From contig CACZCK010000004.1 in NCBI GenBank assembly GCA_902779675.1, positions 1-64,000 on the forward strand: a stretch of DNA of 64,000 bases, in the 5' to 3' direction. Shown here in pieces: positions 7,741-16,689 of the stretch; positions within the stretch are counted from its first letter, which is position 1, and every line of letters starts with the position of its first letter. Origin of the DNA: an uncultured Coriobacteriaceae bacterium. Lineage in GTDB: Bacteria; Actinomycetota; Coriobacteriia; Coriobacteriales; Atopobiaceae. The notes under the pieces were generated by a model. The model saw nothing but the letters and a program-made list of their open reading frames with translations. It made no database searches and had not been told where the DNA came from. The translations under genes and the position numbers were made by a program.

Positions 7741-8386
7741 GGGACACCTTCCTCTCCACGATGCGCGACAGCACGGTGAGCAGGTAGATCACCAGCAGGT
7801 ACAGGGCACCAACCATGATCCACATCTCAAAGGCGCGGTAGTTGCGCGCGATGATGGTCTGGCCCGCACGGGTAAGCTCGGCTAGGCCGATGACGCAGAT
7901 GATCGAGGTGTCCTTGATGGTGATGCACCACTGGTTGACCACCGAAGGAATGCAGATGCGTATGGCCTGCGGGATGATGATGCGCCACGTGGTCTGGCTG
8001 GCGGAGAGACCCAGGCTGCGAGCCGCCTCGCGCTGACCGGGATCGACTGCCTGGATGCCGCCGCGGAAGATCTCGGACATGTAGCCACCCGCATTGAGCG
8101 AAAGCGCAATGACACCCGCCGTGAAGGCAGACATGCGAATGCCCAGCACGCCGGTCACGCCAAAGTAGATGAAGTAGGCCTGCACCAGCAGCGGCGTGCC
8201 GCGGATGATGAGCACGAAAATGCGGTTGATCGCCCTGAACAGGGGGACCTTAGACATGCCCATGAGCGCGGCCACGATGCCGATGACCATGGCAATGGCA
8301 AGCGACACGGCAGCCAGCTCGAGGGTGAGCGACAGGCCCTGCAACAGCAGTGGCAGCGACTCGAGGAACAGATCAATGAAACCCAT
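7733..8386 (-). CDS. Polar amino acid ABC transporter permease
   Basis: A 217-aa His/Glu/Gln/Arg-type permease with about five membrane helices. The EAA loop is present as [22 protein letters not shown], which docks with the ATPase. I chose the ATG at 8386 (MGFIDLFLE) over the longer frame because it follows AGAGGGG and begins right at the first hydrophobic segment. It overlaps the ATPase gene by 8 bp. It is separated from the binding-protein gene by a strong hairpin at 8472-8499. Confidence 0.93.
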   Translation of the reverse strand: MGFIDLFLESLPLLLQGLSLTLELAAVSLAIAMVIGIVAALMGMSKVPLFRAINRIFVLIIRGTPLLVQAYFIYFGVTGVLGIRMSAFTAGVIALSLNAGGYMSEIFRGGIQAVDPGQREAARSLGLSASQTTWRIIIPQAIRICIPSVVNQWCITIKDTSIICVIGLAELTRAGQTIIARNYRAFEMWIMVGALYLLVIYLLTVLSRIVERKVSLD

Positions 8387-8471
8387 GGGCACGACCCCTC
8401 TCTGTTGAGCGCCCATTCACGCAAAGCGTCGAGGTGTTCCGCCCGGTGGCGGAGGCGCCTCGACGCAGGCA

Positions 8472-8499
8472 GCGTCCCGGGCGACGATGCCCGGGACGC
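8472..8499 (-). other. Intercistronic mRNA hairpin in ABC operon
   Basis: Perfect 11-bp stem GCGTCCCGGGC / GCCCGGGACGC with a 6-nt loop between the binding-protein stop (8521) and the permease start (8386). No T-run follows. Such hairpins commonly protect the upstream message so that binding protein exceeds permease; that role here is inferred. Confidence 0.75.
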
Positions 8500-8520
8500 C
8501 TAAAGCTTGCGTACGACCAG

Positions 8521-9327
8521 CTAGTCGACGGACTGCACGTACTTGGCGACGATCTCGTCGTAGGTGCCGTTGTCCTTGAGGTTGGCCAGGCCAGCGTCAA
8601 ACATGGAGAGCAGCTCGGCGTTGGCACCCTTGTTGACGGCGAAGCCATACGGGGTGGCAAACTCGCTGTCGGCATCGGCCTCGGCGATGAGCTCGAGGTC
8701 GACGTTGCCGGTGGAGATGGCATAGCTCATGACCGGGGTGTCCTCGAAGCAGCAGGCGGTGTTGCCGGCAGCCACGTCCTGGTACATGACATCGGAGGTG
8801 TCGAAGGTCACGGTAGTGAAGCCGTACTCCTGGGCGAGGCTGTTAGCCCAGGCCTCGCTCATGGTGCCGGTCTTGACGGCCACGGTCTTGCCGTTGAGGT
8901 CGTCGAGCGACTTGATGTCGCCACCGGTCTTGGCGGCGGCGCACACGGTGGAGTCGAAGTAGGGCTCGGAGAAGTCAAAGACCTCGCGACGCTCGTCGGT
9001 GATGGACATGCCGGCGATGACGCCATCGGCCTGGGAGGCCTGCACGGCCTGCAGGGCGGCGTCGAAGCCCAGCGGCTGGAGCTCGTACTCGAAACCCTGG
9101 TCGGCGGCGACGGCGGCCAGCAGCTCGATGTCGATGCCCACGTAGGTGCCATCGGTGTCCTGGTACTCGAAGGGAGCGAAGGTGGTGTCGGTGGCGATCT
9201 TGTAGACGACGGCGCTGTCGGCCGCCTCGTCGGTGTTGGAGCCTCCGCAAGCGGCGAGGGCAAGCGACGCGATGCTGCCGAGACCGAGCGTGAGGGCCTG
9301 GCGACGGTCGAGCATGAGATTGTTCAT
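8521..9327 (-). CDS. Amino acid ABC transporter substrate-binding lipoprotein
   Basis: A 268-aa family 3 solute-binding protein. The N terminus is a lipoprotein signal with lipobox LALAACGGS, so it is lipid-anchored on the outer face of the membrane. The mature part shows the type II periplasmic fold (YKIATDTTFAPFEYQD; GFDAALQAVQASQADGVIAGM; FSEPYF; YGFAVNKG). I chose the ATG at 9327 after GAGAGGAG. It is the first gene of the three-gene importer operon. Confidence 0.94.
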   Translation of the reverse strand: MNNLMLDRRQALTLGLGSIASLALAACGGSNTDEAADSAVVYKIATDTTFAPFEYQDTDGTYVGIDIELLAAVAADQGFEYELQPLGFDAALQAVQASQADGVIAGMSITDERREVFDFSEPYFDSTVCAAAKTGGDIKSLDDLNGKTVAVKTGTMSEAWANSLAQEYGFTTVTFDTSDVMYQDVAAGNTACCFEDTPVMSYAISTGNVDLELIAEADADSEFATPYGFAVNKGANAELLSMFDAGLANLKDNGTYDEIVAKYVQSVD

Positions 9328-9402
9328 GACTTCTCCTCTCAGGGGCGGTTGGCCCGGCTCTCCCATGTGCGGGCCAAAGAGAATGCACACATTCTCACAC
9401 GC

Positions 9403-9430
9403 GAGGGGCAGGTGATGTCACCTGCCCCTC
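9403..9430 (-). terminator. 28-bp palindrome after branching enzyme gene
   Basis: A near-perfect 28-bp palindrome with 13-bp arms (GAGGGGCAGGTGA and its complement). It sits between the stop of the branching enzyme gene (9505) and the start of the binding-protein gene (9327), both on the minus strand. It may end the first transcript or form a 5' leader hairpin of the second. There is no clear T-run, so the terminator reading is tentative. Confidence 0.5.
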
Positions 9431-9504
9431 AATTGTTCACTTTCTTGCAAACAGAACCAAACAATGACCGGCTCCTCTGCTACAGATAGCCTGGAGCCAG
9501 TGCG

Positions 9505-11337
9505 CTACTCCTCGGGCTCAGGCTCGGGCTCGTATACCTTGAGCAGCACGCCTGAGAACGGCGGGAGCGTAACGGTGAGCTCCTCGTCCTTGAGGGTCAC
9601 AAGCTCTGCGCCCTTGGCGGTCTTGCCACCCCAGCACTCCCAGTCGGTATGCAGTAGCACGTCGCACCCGTCGGCCGCGCCGGCAACCGCCACCTTGTAG
9701 TTGCGCTGATCCTCGCCGCCCATGTTGAGCACGGCCACCAGGCGCTCGCCAGCGTTCTTGCGCTCGATGGCATAGAGGCAGCGCTGCTCCTGGTTGCAGT
9801 CGAGCCACGCAAAGCCCGGCGCGTAGTAGTCCCACTCGCTGAGTGCTCCGTGGTCGAGGTAGAGGTTGCACAGCGCCGCCATGTAGTGCGCGAACGCGTC
9901 GTGGATGGGATAGTCGAGCATGTCCCAGTCTTGCTCGCGGCGCTCGTCCCACTCGCGCATCTGCCCGAACTCGCCGCCCATGAAGTTGAGCTTCTTGCCC
10001 GGATGCACGTACATGTACAGGTAGAAGACGCGGGCCTGGGGGAACTTGTCCCAGTAGTCGCCGTACATCTTGTTGAGGACCGTGGCCTTGCCGTGCACGT
10101 TCTCGTCGTGCGACAGCGGCAGCAGGTAGCGCTCGTTGGGGAAGTACATCATCGAGAACGTGAGCTTGTGGTAGTTGTCCTTGCGCTCGTCAGGCGTCTT
10201 CTTAAAGAAGTCGAGCGTATCGTTCATCCACCCCATGTCCCACTTGTAGTCAAAGCCCAAGCCGCCCTCCTCCGGGCTCTTGGTGGTACCGGGGTAGTCG
10301 GTGGAATCCTCGGCAGCCAGGATGCAGCCGGGATGCATGAGCTTGAGCCCGCCGTTCATGCGTGTGACAAAGGCCACGTTCTCGTTGTTGACACCGCGTG
10401 CCGGGTCGCCCATCCAGTAGATGATGCGGCTGATGGCATCCATGCGCAGGCCGTCGAAGTGGAACTGCTCCATCCAGAAGTGGGCGGCGGACTGCATGAA
10501 GCTGCAGCTCTCGCCACGCGAGTACATGAAGTTGCAGCTGCCCCACTCCGAGACACCCACGTCGGTGTTGGGGTACTCAAAGAGCGCGGTGCCGTCGAAG
10601 TTGCGCAGGCCCCAGTCGTCGAGTGCGAAGTGCACGGGAACGAAGTCGAGGATGGCGCCGATGCCCGCCTGATGCAGCTTGTCGATAAGGGTCATCAGCT
10701 GCTTGGGGGTGCCGTAGCGGCTGGTCGCGGCAAAGAAGCCTGTGCCCTGGTAGCCCCAGCTTTGGTCGTTGGGGTACTCCGCCAGCGGCATGAACTCGAC
10801 GTAGTTGTAGCCCGCCTCGATGAGGTAGTCGATCAGCGGGTCGGCCAGCTCCTCGTAGCTGTACCAGAACTCGGGCTCGTCGATGGGCTCCTTGGCCTTC
10901 TCGCCGCCCTTCTTGCGCCAGCTGCCCGCATGCAGCTCGTAGATGTTGAGCGGCTCGCCGATGCGCGGGGTGCGCTTGGCCAGCCACTTTGCGTCGTGCC
11001 AGGCAAAGCCCGACAGGTCGCGCACGACAGAGCGATGCTGCGGGCGCAGCTCCGAGCCAAACGCGTACGGGTCGGCGTGGTCCTGGTAGCCGCCGCCCGG
11101 CAGGTAGACGCGCAGCTCGTATGGATCGCCATCGGTGAGGTCGGGCACCCAGGCCTCCCAGAAGTTGCCGTCGTTGACGCGCTTCATCTCGGTCTGGAAG
11201 CCATCGTGGTGCACGACGGTCATGCCCTTGGCAGCCGGCGCAAACGCACGAAAGACGGTACCCTCTGCCACGGTGTGGGCTCCCAGATACTCGTGTGCGT
11301 CAAAGATCTGCCCGGCATAGAATCCCTGAATGTCCAC
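9505..11337 (-). CDS. glgB: 1,4-alpha-glucan (glycogen) branching enzyme
   Basis: A 610-aa GH13 enzyme that creates alpha-1,6 branches in glycogen. The N-terminal CBM48-like beta domain (TVFRAFAPAAKGMTVVHHDGF) is followed by the barrel with the expected motifs: DFVPVHF, GLRMDAI with the nucleophile Asp, ILAAEDST with the acid/base Glu, and SHDENVHG with the last catalytic Asp. FMGGEFGQMREW near the end is typical of GlgB. The start is probably the GTG at 11337 after GGGAGG; an in-frame GTG at 11364 is possible. No other glycogen gene is adjacent. The C terminus is acidic (EPEPEPEE). Confidence 0.92.
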   Translation of the reverse strand: MDIQGFYAGQIFDAHEYLGAHTVAEGTVFRAFAPAAKGMTVVHHDGFQTEMKRVNDGNFWEAWVPDLTDGDPYELRVYLPGGGYQDHADPYAFGSELRPQHRSVVRDLSGFAWHDAKWLAKRTPRIGEPLNIYELHAGSWRKKGGEKAKEPIDEPEFWYSYEELADPLIDYLIEAGYNYVEFMPLAEYPNDQSWGYQGTGFFAATSRYGTPKQLMTLIDKLHQAGIGAILDFVPVHFALDDWGLRNFDGTALFEYPNTDVGVSEWGSCNFMYSRGESCSFMQSAAHFWMEQFHFDGLRMDAISRIIYWMGDPARGVNNENVAFVTRMNGGLKLMHPGCILAAEDSTDYPGTTKSPEEGGLGFDYKWDMGWMNDTLDFFKKTPDERKDNYHKLTFSMMYFPNERYLLPLSHDENVHGKATVLNKMYGDYWDKFPQARVFYLYMYVHPGKKLNFMGGEFGQMREWDERREQDWDMLDYPIHDAFAHYMAALCNLYLDHGALSEWDYYAPGFAWLDCNQEQRCLYAIERKNAGERLVAVLNMGGEDQRNYKVAVAGAADGCDVLLHTDWECWGGKTAKGAELVTLKDEELTVTLPPFSGVLLKVYEPEPEPEE

Positions 11338-11501
11338 GTGCGCCTCCCTGCTCCCAGCCGCCACGTCAAAGGCCGTTTTAAAATCAGTTCGATTCTACAG
11401 GAGCAACGAGGCACCATCGGCTGTGCGTCGGCCGAAATGCCGCATTCGACACATGATGGGACACCGTCGCATGCTATCGCACGCGATGCCGACGTGCGCG
11501 C

Positions 11502-12689
11502 CTAGAGGCCGGTTGGGGCAGGTGGGCCACCGCGTCGCTGCGTGAGAGATGAGGGCGAAGCGCCCGCCTGCGGCGAAGGCTGCGGCCACACGGGAGCGTC
11601 GGTGCCCTCCTGTGGTGCGGTGCCCTGAGCGGCTGTGTCGCAGGGCACGGCATCGTTCGCGGCGGCGTTGCCCGGGACCATCTCCCACGAGGGAACGGCC
11701 ACCGGTTCGATGATGCCCTGGTAGGCCGGCGCTGCCTGACCTGGGTCATATGCCATCGGCGGCACGGGGACCGACGCGGTCGAGCCGCCAGCTGGCGGCA
11801 GCGCCCGCTCGGCAGCCTGAGCCACGGCCTCCTCCATGAAGACGCCACGGTACACGTCCTGCCCGCGCTTGAGGTCGCGCAGGGCCTTGATCACAAAGGG
11901 CAGGTAGAGCGCGATCACCAGCACGTAATAGAGGGCTGCCTCCACGGCACCGTCGCCAGTGGTCACGTAGTCGATCTCGAAGCCCTCGTCAAAGAGCGCG
12001 ACGGACGGCACCAGGATCAGGAAGTCGTCGAAGCCATGGAACAGGCTCACCCCGCCCAGCTCGCGCGTGCGCAGCACGATAACGCAGAGCAGCACCGAGT
12101 ACATGCCCGTCTGCACGACCTTGAGCAGCGCCTGCACCACCGACAGGGCGTCGCCAAAGTCGCTGGCAAAGTCGACGTGCGCAAAGCCAAAGATGATCGA
12201 GGTGACGATGACCGCGCGAACCACCCCGCGATGCGTGCCGCCCATGAGCGCGAGCAGCGCGTTGAAGATGACGCCACGGAACATGAACTCCTCGATGATC
12301 CCGATGGCAAGGCACATGACGGCGCACTCGGCCATGTTGCGCAGCCAGTCCGGACTGACCGGTGTGCCATCTGCCACATACCAGAAGAGGTCGTAGGCCA
12401 CCAGCGCCACCGATATGGCCAGACACCACCAGCCATAGCGGAAGGTGTAGGCCACCTTCTCGCGCGAGCAGGCGATCCACGAGACACCGCCCATGAGCGC
12501 CACGCCCCCGATGGCCACCAGCGCACCAAACCACTCGGGTATCGCCTGCATGGCCATCGAGTCGTCGGGAAGGCCCATGAACATGGCGATGACCACGCCA
12601 ATGACCTCGGCCACCGTAATAGCCCCGAGAACCATGAGCGCAACGATCACCTTGCCGATCGCCGCATTGCGCAACACCTTGTCGTCCAC
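11502..12689 (-). CDS. CPBP family intramembrane metalloprotease
   Basis: A 395-aa membrane protein with about eight hydrophobic segments. The EEFMFRG motif and, about 40 residues later, FGFAHVD are the Glu-Glu/Arg and His motifs of the CPBP (CAAX protease and bacteriocin-processing) family. The last 90 or so residues are a proline- and alanine-rich tail without membrane segments, probably cytosolic and disordered. The GTG at 12689 follows GGGGAGGCGTC. The role is unknown; relatives process prenylated proteins or give immunity to bacteriocins. Confidence 0.85.
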   Translation of the reverse strand: MDDKVLRNAAIGKVIVALMVLGAITVAEVIGVVIAMFMGLPDDSMAMQAIPEWFGALVAIGGVALMGGVSWIACSREKVAYTFRYGWWCLAISVALVAYDLFWYVADGTPVSPDWLRNMAECAVMCLAIGIIEEFMFRGVIFNALLALMGGTHRGVVRAVIVTSIIFGFAHVDFASDFGDALSVVQALLKVVQTGMYSVLLCVIVLRTRELGGVSLFHGFDDFLILVPSVALFDEGFEIDYVTTGDGAVEAALYYVLVIALYLPFVIKALRDLKRGQDVYRGVFMEEAVAQAAERALPPAGGSTASVPVPPMAYDPGQAAPAYQGIIEPVAVPSWEMVPGNAAANDAVPCDTAAQGTAPQEGTDAPVWPQPSPQAGASPSSLTQRRGGPPAPTGL

Positions 12690-12818
12690 GACGCCTCCCC
12701 GCTGTAAACGCACACGACCCACCCGGCCGTGCGCCAGGCACGCCTGTTTGTACGGTACCCCTTTTTGGCAGAATGGTTACCGTGGATGTGGCACGCCACA
12801 GCGAAAGGAGGGGTTGTC

Positions 12819-13595
12819 ATGCGCCTGGGCCTGGTGATATCACCCGCCAAGAAGATGAACGTAGTGGAGGGACCGCCCTGGCCCACCACGACGCCCGAGC
12901 ACATGGGCCGAGCGCGGCTCCTGCACGAGCGGCTCCGTGAGCTCAATCTCGAGCAGGCCCAGGACCTCTGGCGTTGCAGCGACCGCCTCGCGCAGGTCAA
13001 CTACGATCGTCTGGCGCTCACCGACTTGAATCGAGACCTCACTGCCGCGATTCTAGCCTACGAAGGCATCCAGTACCAGCACTTGGCGGCATCGGTGCTC
13101 GACGAGGACGGGCTGACCTACCTCGAAGGCCACCTGCGCATCCTCTCGGGACTATATGGCATACTGCGCCCGACCGACGGCGTGGTCCCCTATCGCCTGG
13201 AGATGCAGGCCCACCTGAGCATGCCCGCCCACGGCGACGAGCCCGCGACCGCTGACCTCTATGCCTTCTGGGGAGACGCCCTCGCGACATCGCTTGCGCG
13301 AGACTTCGAGCTGGTGGTCAACGTCGCGTCGGTCGAGTACGCCAAGGCGGTGACCCCACACCTCGCCCGCCTCGGCATACCAGTTCTGACCTGCCTGTTT
13401 GGCAGCGTTCGCCCGACCGATGGCAAGTTTGTGCAGCGCGCGACCGAGGCCAAGGCAGCGCGGGGCGCCTTTGTGCGCTGGTGCGCCGAGCACGGCGTCG
13501 AGGACTCATGCCAGCTGCGCGACTTCTGCGAGCGCGGCTACCGCTTGAGCGAGGACCGCTCAGATGAGCACGCGCTGGTCTTCGTCAGGCAGTAA
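12819..13595 (+). CDS. yaaA: Peroxide stress protein YaaA (UPF0246)
   Basis: A 258-aa cytosolic protein of the YaaA/DUF328 family. It opens LVISPAKKMN, the family hallmark, and carries the conserved segments LSGLYGILRPTDGVVPYRLEMQ, FWGD and VVNVASVEYAKAV. In E. coli YaaA lowers free iron during peroxide stress and binds DNA; the same role here is by family. The ATG at 12819 follows GAAAGGAGGGG. It is convergent with the DUF5052 gene, with only 9 bp between them. Confidence 0.92.
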   Translation: MRLGLVISPAKKMNVVEGPPWPTTTPEHMGRARLLHERLRELNLEQAQDLWRCSDRLAQVNYDRLALTDLNRDLTAAILAYEGIQYQHLAASVLDEDGLTYLEGHLRILSGLYGILRPTDGVVPYRLEMQAHLSMPAHGDEPATADLYAFWGDALATSLARDFELVVNVASVEYAKAVTPHLARLGIPVLTCLFGSVRPTDGKFVQRATEAKAARGAFVRWCAEHGVEDSCQLRDFCERGYRLSEDRSDEHALVFVRQ

Positions 13596-13604
13596 CGAAG
13601 ACCC

Positions 13605-14258
13605 CTACTTGTCGAGCAGCTTGGTGTCGATGATCTGGAAGTTGGCCCGGTGAATGTAGAGGGCCTTGTTGTCGATCATCAGCTTGGTGGTCTTGGGTAG
13701 GTCGGTCTTGACCTCCCAGTACACGTTGTTGCCCGAATACGCTGCGATGGGCTGGCCCATCTGGCTCTTGATGACCACCACGCGACTCTTGCCAAAGTAG
13801 TTGCGGTACTGGTTAAGGGCGTAGGACAGCGACGTGATGGTAAGCGGCGAGCCACCGTGACTCTCGATGAACTCCGGCGTGGTGAAGTCGAGGTCGGGCT
13901 TGAGGCCCTTCTCGGCAAAGATGCAGGTATCGCCGCAGGTCTCCATCTCGCGACCGTCGATGGTGATGGTGATCACACTGCTGAGCTCCCACGACTCGAA
14001 GGCCACCCCCGTCTCGGTGTAGCCGGAGGTCTTGACCTTGTTGCCGCTCACGTTGACGCGCCGGCCGCTGGTCTTCATCGTTTGCTGGCCGTAGTTGTCG
14101 TAGGTGGTAATCACGAATGCGTTGCCCACGAGGTCGCCGCGCAGCTCGTTGATGGAGGTGCTGCAGCCAGGCACGTTGGCCATGACCAGTACCACAGCGA
14201 CCGCGGCGGCCACCAGTGCGGCGCCGATCCCGATGGCGATCTTCTTAGCCTTGCCCAT
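13605..14258 (-). CDS. DUF5052 family membrane-anchored protein
   Basis: A 217-aa protein with an N-terminal hydrophobic segment (residues 7-28) ending ANVPGCST, which resembles a lipoprotein signal or a simple anchor. The exported part is beta-rich, with an ITTYDNYGQQTMKTSGRRVNV segment and two close cysteines (ETCGDTC). I recognise the family as DUF5052-like, function unknown. I chose the ATG at 14258 after GGGAGATGCC; 12 bp upstream another ATG is possible. Confidence 0.72.
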   Translation of the reverse strand: MGKAKKIAIGIGAALVAAAVAVVLVMANVPGCSTSINELRGDLVGNAFVITTYDNYGQQTMKTSGRRVNVSGNKVKTSGYTETGVAFESWELSSVITITIDGREMETCGDTCIFAEKGLKPDLDFTTPEFIESHGGSPLTITSLSYALNQYRNYFGKSRVVVIKSQMGQPIAAYSGNNVYWEVKTDLPKTTKLMIDNKALYIHRANFQIIDTKLLDK

Positions 14259-14328
14259 GGCATCTCCCATCCTTGATGGCATCTTGCGTTTGGGTGATTC
14301 TACCCATTGTCCGCCCCGGCATGCAGGT

Positions 14329-14379
14329 GTCTGAAGATTGCGGCGCAGCACCGCGCGGGATACGCCGCGTTCTTCAGAC
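14329..14379. repeat. Inverted repeat in the leader of the LTA synthase gene
   Basis: Arms GTCTGAAGA (14329-14337) and TCTTCAGAC (14371-14379), with an inner pair GCGGCG (14340-14345) / CGCCGC (14363-14368), form a stem of about 15 bp with a 17-nt loop. It lies between the divergent DUF5052 and LTA-synthase-like genes, about 125 bp upstream of the latter. It could be an RNA leader structure or an operator. Confidence 0.55.
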
Positions 14380-14502
14380 GGTTGAGTTTCATATTGTTTA
14401 CGTGGTATTGCAGCGAGCATACGGTGCCATCTCCTACAATCGTCTCGCAACTTCTTGCGCGGCCAGACGGCTGTCGGCTCCATCGTCACCAAAGGACCCT
14501 GC

Positions 14503-16686
14503 ATGTTCTCATCTCTCGCGGGACTCGTCTTCCTCGTGGGCCTCTGCGCCTATATTTCCCTCACCGTCCGCCACGTCCTCACCCAGCGTTCCCTGGGCAC
14601 GCCCGTCTCGCGCGGCACCCTCATGTGGAACCTCTGGTACGGGCTCATGCTCATCGCGCTTTCGGTGTGGGGCTTCGCCGGCATCATCGACGGCGGCGTC
14701 TTTGCCCCTCTGGCACCCCTCGCCGTGGCCCCGGCCCTCGTGGCGCTTTCGCAGGTCACCCTCAGGCGCGAGAAGCTCTTTGAGCGCTGGGCTGCTACCG
14801 AGCCCTCACTGCGCCATCGTATCGAGTGGGGGTTGCTGCTGCTCTTTGGACTGCTCTCGGTGCTCATGATCGAGTGGCCTTGGAGCTGGGCCGTTGGCCT
14901 CTACGGTCCCACCTATTGGTGGCTCGAGCTGGCGCTCGTGTCGCTGGCAACGCTCTTCTTCTACCTTGTGGGCCGCCGCCACGGTGCCGCCGCCTTCGTG
15001 ACGCTCGCCTTCTACGCTTTTATTGGCATCGCACAGTACTTTGTTCGCAAGTTCAAGAACGCAGCCATCATGCCCAACGACCTGCTGGCCCTGGGCACGG
15101 CGATGGCCGTCAGCGACCAGTACACCTACACCATCGATCCGCGCGCCGTGGTGGGCACCGCCATCATCCTGGCCGGTGTCTGCGTGCTCTCGCTGCTGCA
15201 CCCCTGCTGGAGCGTTCGCGACGACGACCCTGCCCGCGGACGCGTGGGGCTCGACACCGGCAAGGGCGTGGTCTCGGCGGCCCTGTGTGCCGCACTGGTG
15301 CTGGTGCCCAACTACATGAAGCTCTTCCAGGTGCAGATCATGTACTGGTATTCCATCAGCTACTACGAGAAGCAGGGGTTCCTTCCCACCTTCATCGCCG
15401 TGTGGCAGGACATGCCCATCCACAAGCCCGACAACTACACGACTGAGGAGGCCGAGAAGGCGACCGCCGCCCTCGCGCGCGCCTACGACGAGGGCATCGG
15501 CGCCAGCGACGCCCATCAGCAGGCCGTCGCGCAGTTCGACGAGATCAAGCCGACGGTCGTGGTGATCATGAACGAGTCGTTCTCCGACCTCTCCGAGTTC
15601 GACGGCCTGCGCTGCGACTACCAGGGCCCACAGTTCTTCAAGACCCTTCCCGATGCGCTCTACCGCGGCAGGCTCTTTGTCGACGTGCACGGCGGGGGAA
15701 CCTGCAACTCCGAGTTCGAGTTCCTTACGGGCAACTCGCTGGGCTACATGGGCGCCGGCAAGTACCCCTACTCCACCTTCCAGCTCGACCCGCTCGACAA
15801 CATGGCCCGCCAGCTGGGTGCACAGGGCTACCGCACGGCTGCAATGCACCCCAACTACGCATCCAACTGGAACCGCAACAAGGTCTACCCCGCCCTCGGG
15901 TTTGACGAGTTCCTCGACATCGAGGCCTTCGGCGGCTTCCCGCAGCGCAACCTCGACGGCACCAAGCAGACCACCACGCCCGGCGGCTACCCCATCTTCC
16001 ACAGCGGCGTGTCGGACCAGGGCACCTACGAGCGCATCCTCGACATGCTGGCCGCCGACGACGCACCGCAGTTCGTCTTTGACGTGACCATGCAGAACCA
16101 TGGATCGTACAACCAGAACAACATCCCCGAGGATAAGCTCACCCACTACTTCCCCACGGGCACCTACGAGGACCCGACCTTTGCCGAGACACCCGAGCGC
16201 CTCAACGAGTACCTGTCGTGCATCGAGGAATCCGACGTGGCCCTGGAGTGGTTCGTGGGCGAGCTGCGCAAGCTCGACCGCCCGGTGATGCTGGTCTTCT
16301 TCGGCGACCATCAGCCCTCCATGACCCCCGACTACAACGACGCCTGGTACCAGGGCGAGGACGACCTCACCCACTCGCAGCGCGTCTACCATGCCAACTA
16401 CCTCATGTGGGCCAACTACGACGTGGCCGGTGCCGATCAGCGCAGCACCGAGATGGATGCCAGCGTCGACGTACTCGGCACGATCATGCTGCACGCCATC
16501 GGCGCACCGCTCACCGACTACCAGAAGGCACAGCTCGCGACCCGCGAGCAGATCAAGGCCACCAACCTGCACGGCTACCTGGGCGCTGACGACATCTGGT
16601 ACACCCCCGAGCAGGAGGGGCCCTACGCCGACGCGTACTACCAGATGTCGCTGGTCGAGTACCTCAACTGCGCGGAGAGGCTCTAG
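14503..16686 (+). CDS. LTA synthase family sulfatase
   Basis: A 727-aa polytopic enzyme of the lipoteichoic acid synthase family, which moves glycerophosphate or similar units from phosphatidylglycerol outside the membrane. The first 270 or so residues hold about six to eight membrane helices. The sulfatase-type domain follows: VVIMNESFSDLSEF binds metal, GGGTCNSEFE contains the likely nucleophile Thr400, and FGDHQPSM supplies metal ligands. The ATG at 14503 follows AAAGGACC. It is joined to a GH5 gene 3 bp downstream. It could be a glycerophosphotransferase modifying another polymer rather than LTA itself. Confidence 0.9.
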   Translation: MFSSLAGLVFLVGLCAYISLTVRHVLTQRSLGTPVSRGTLMWNLWYGLMLIALSVWGFAGIIDGGVFAPLAPLAVAPALVALSQVTLRREKLFERWAATEPSLRHRIEWGLLLLFGLLSVLMIEWPWSWAVGLYGPTYWWLELALVSLATLFFYLVGRRHGAAAFVTLAFYAFIGIAQYFVRKFKNAAIMPNDLLALGTAMAVSDQYTYTIDPRAVVGTAIILAGVCVLSLLHPCWSVRDDDPARGRVGLDTGKGVVSAALCAALVLVPNYMKLFQVQIMYWYSISYYEKQGFLPTFIAVWQDMPIHKPDNYTTEEAEKATAALARAYDEGIGASDAHQQAVAQFDEIKPTVVVIMNESFSDLSEFDGLRCDYQGPQFFKTLPDALYRGRLFVDVHGGGTCNSEFEFLTGNSLGYMGAGKYPYSTFQLDPLDNMARQLGAQGYRTAAMHPNYASNWNRNKVYPALGFDEFLDIEAFGGFPQRNLDGTKQTTTPGGYPIFHSGVSDQGTYERILDMLAADDAPQFVFDVTMQNHGSYNQNNIPEDKLTHYFPTGTYEDPTFAETPERLNEYLSCIEESDVALEWFVGELRKLDRPVMLVFFGDHQPSMTPDYNDAWYQGEDDLTHSQRVYHANYLMWANYDVAGADQRSTEMDASVDVLGTIMLHAIGAPLTDYQKAQLATREQIKATNLHGYLGADDIWYTPEQEGPYADAYYQMSLVEYLNCAERL

Positions 16687-16689
16687 GCC

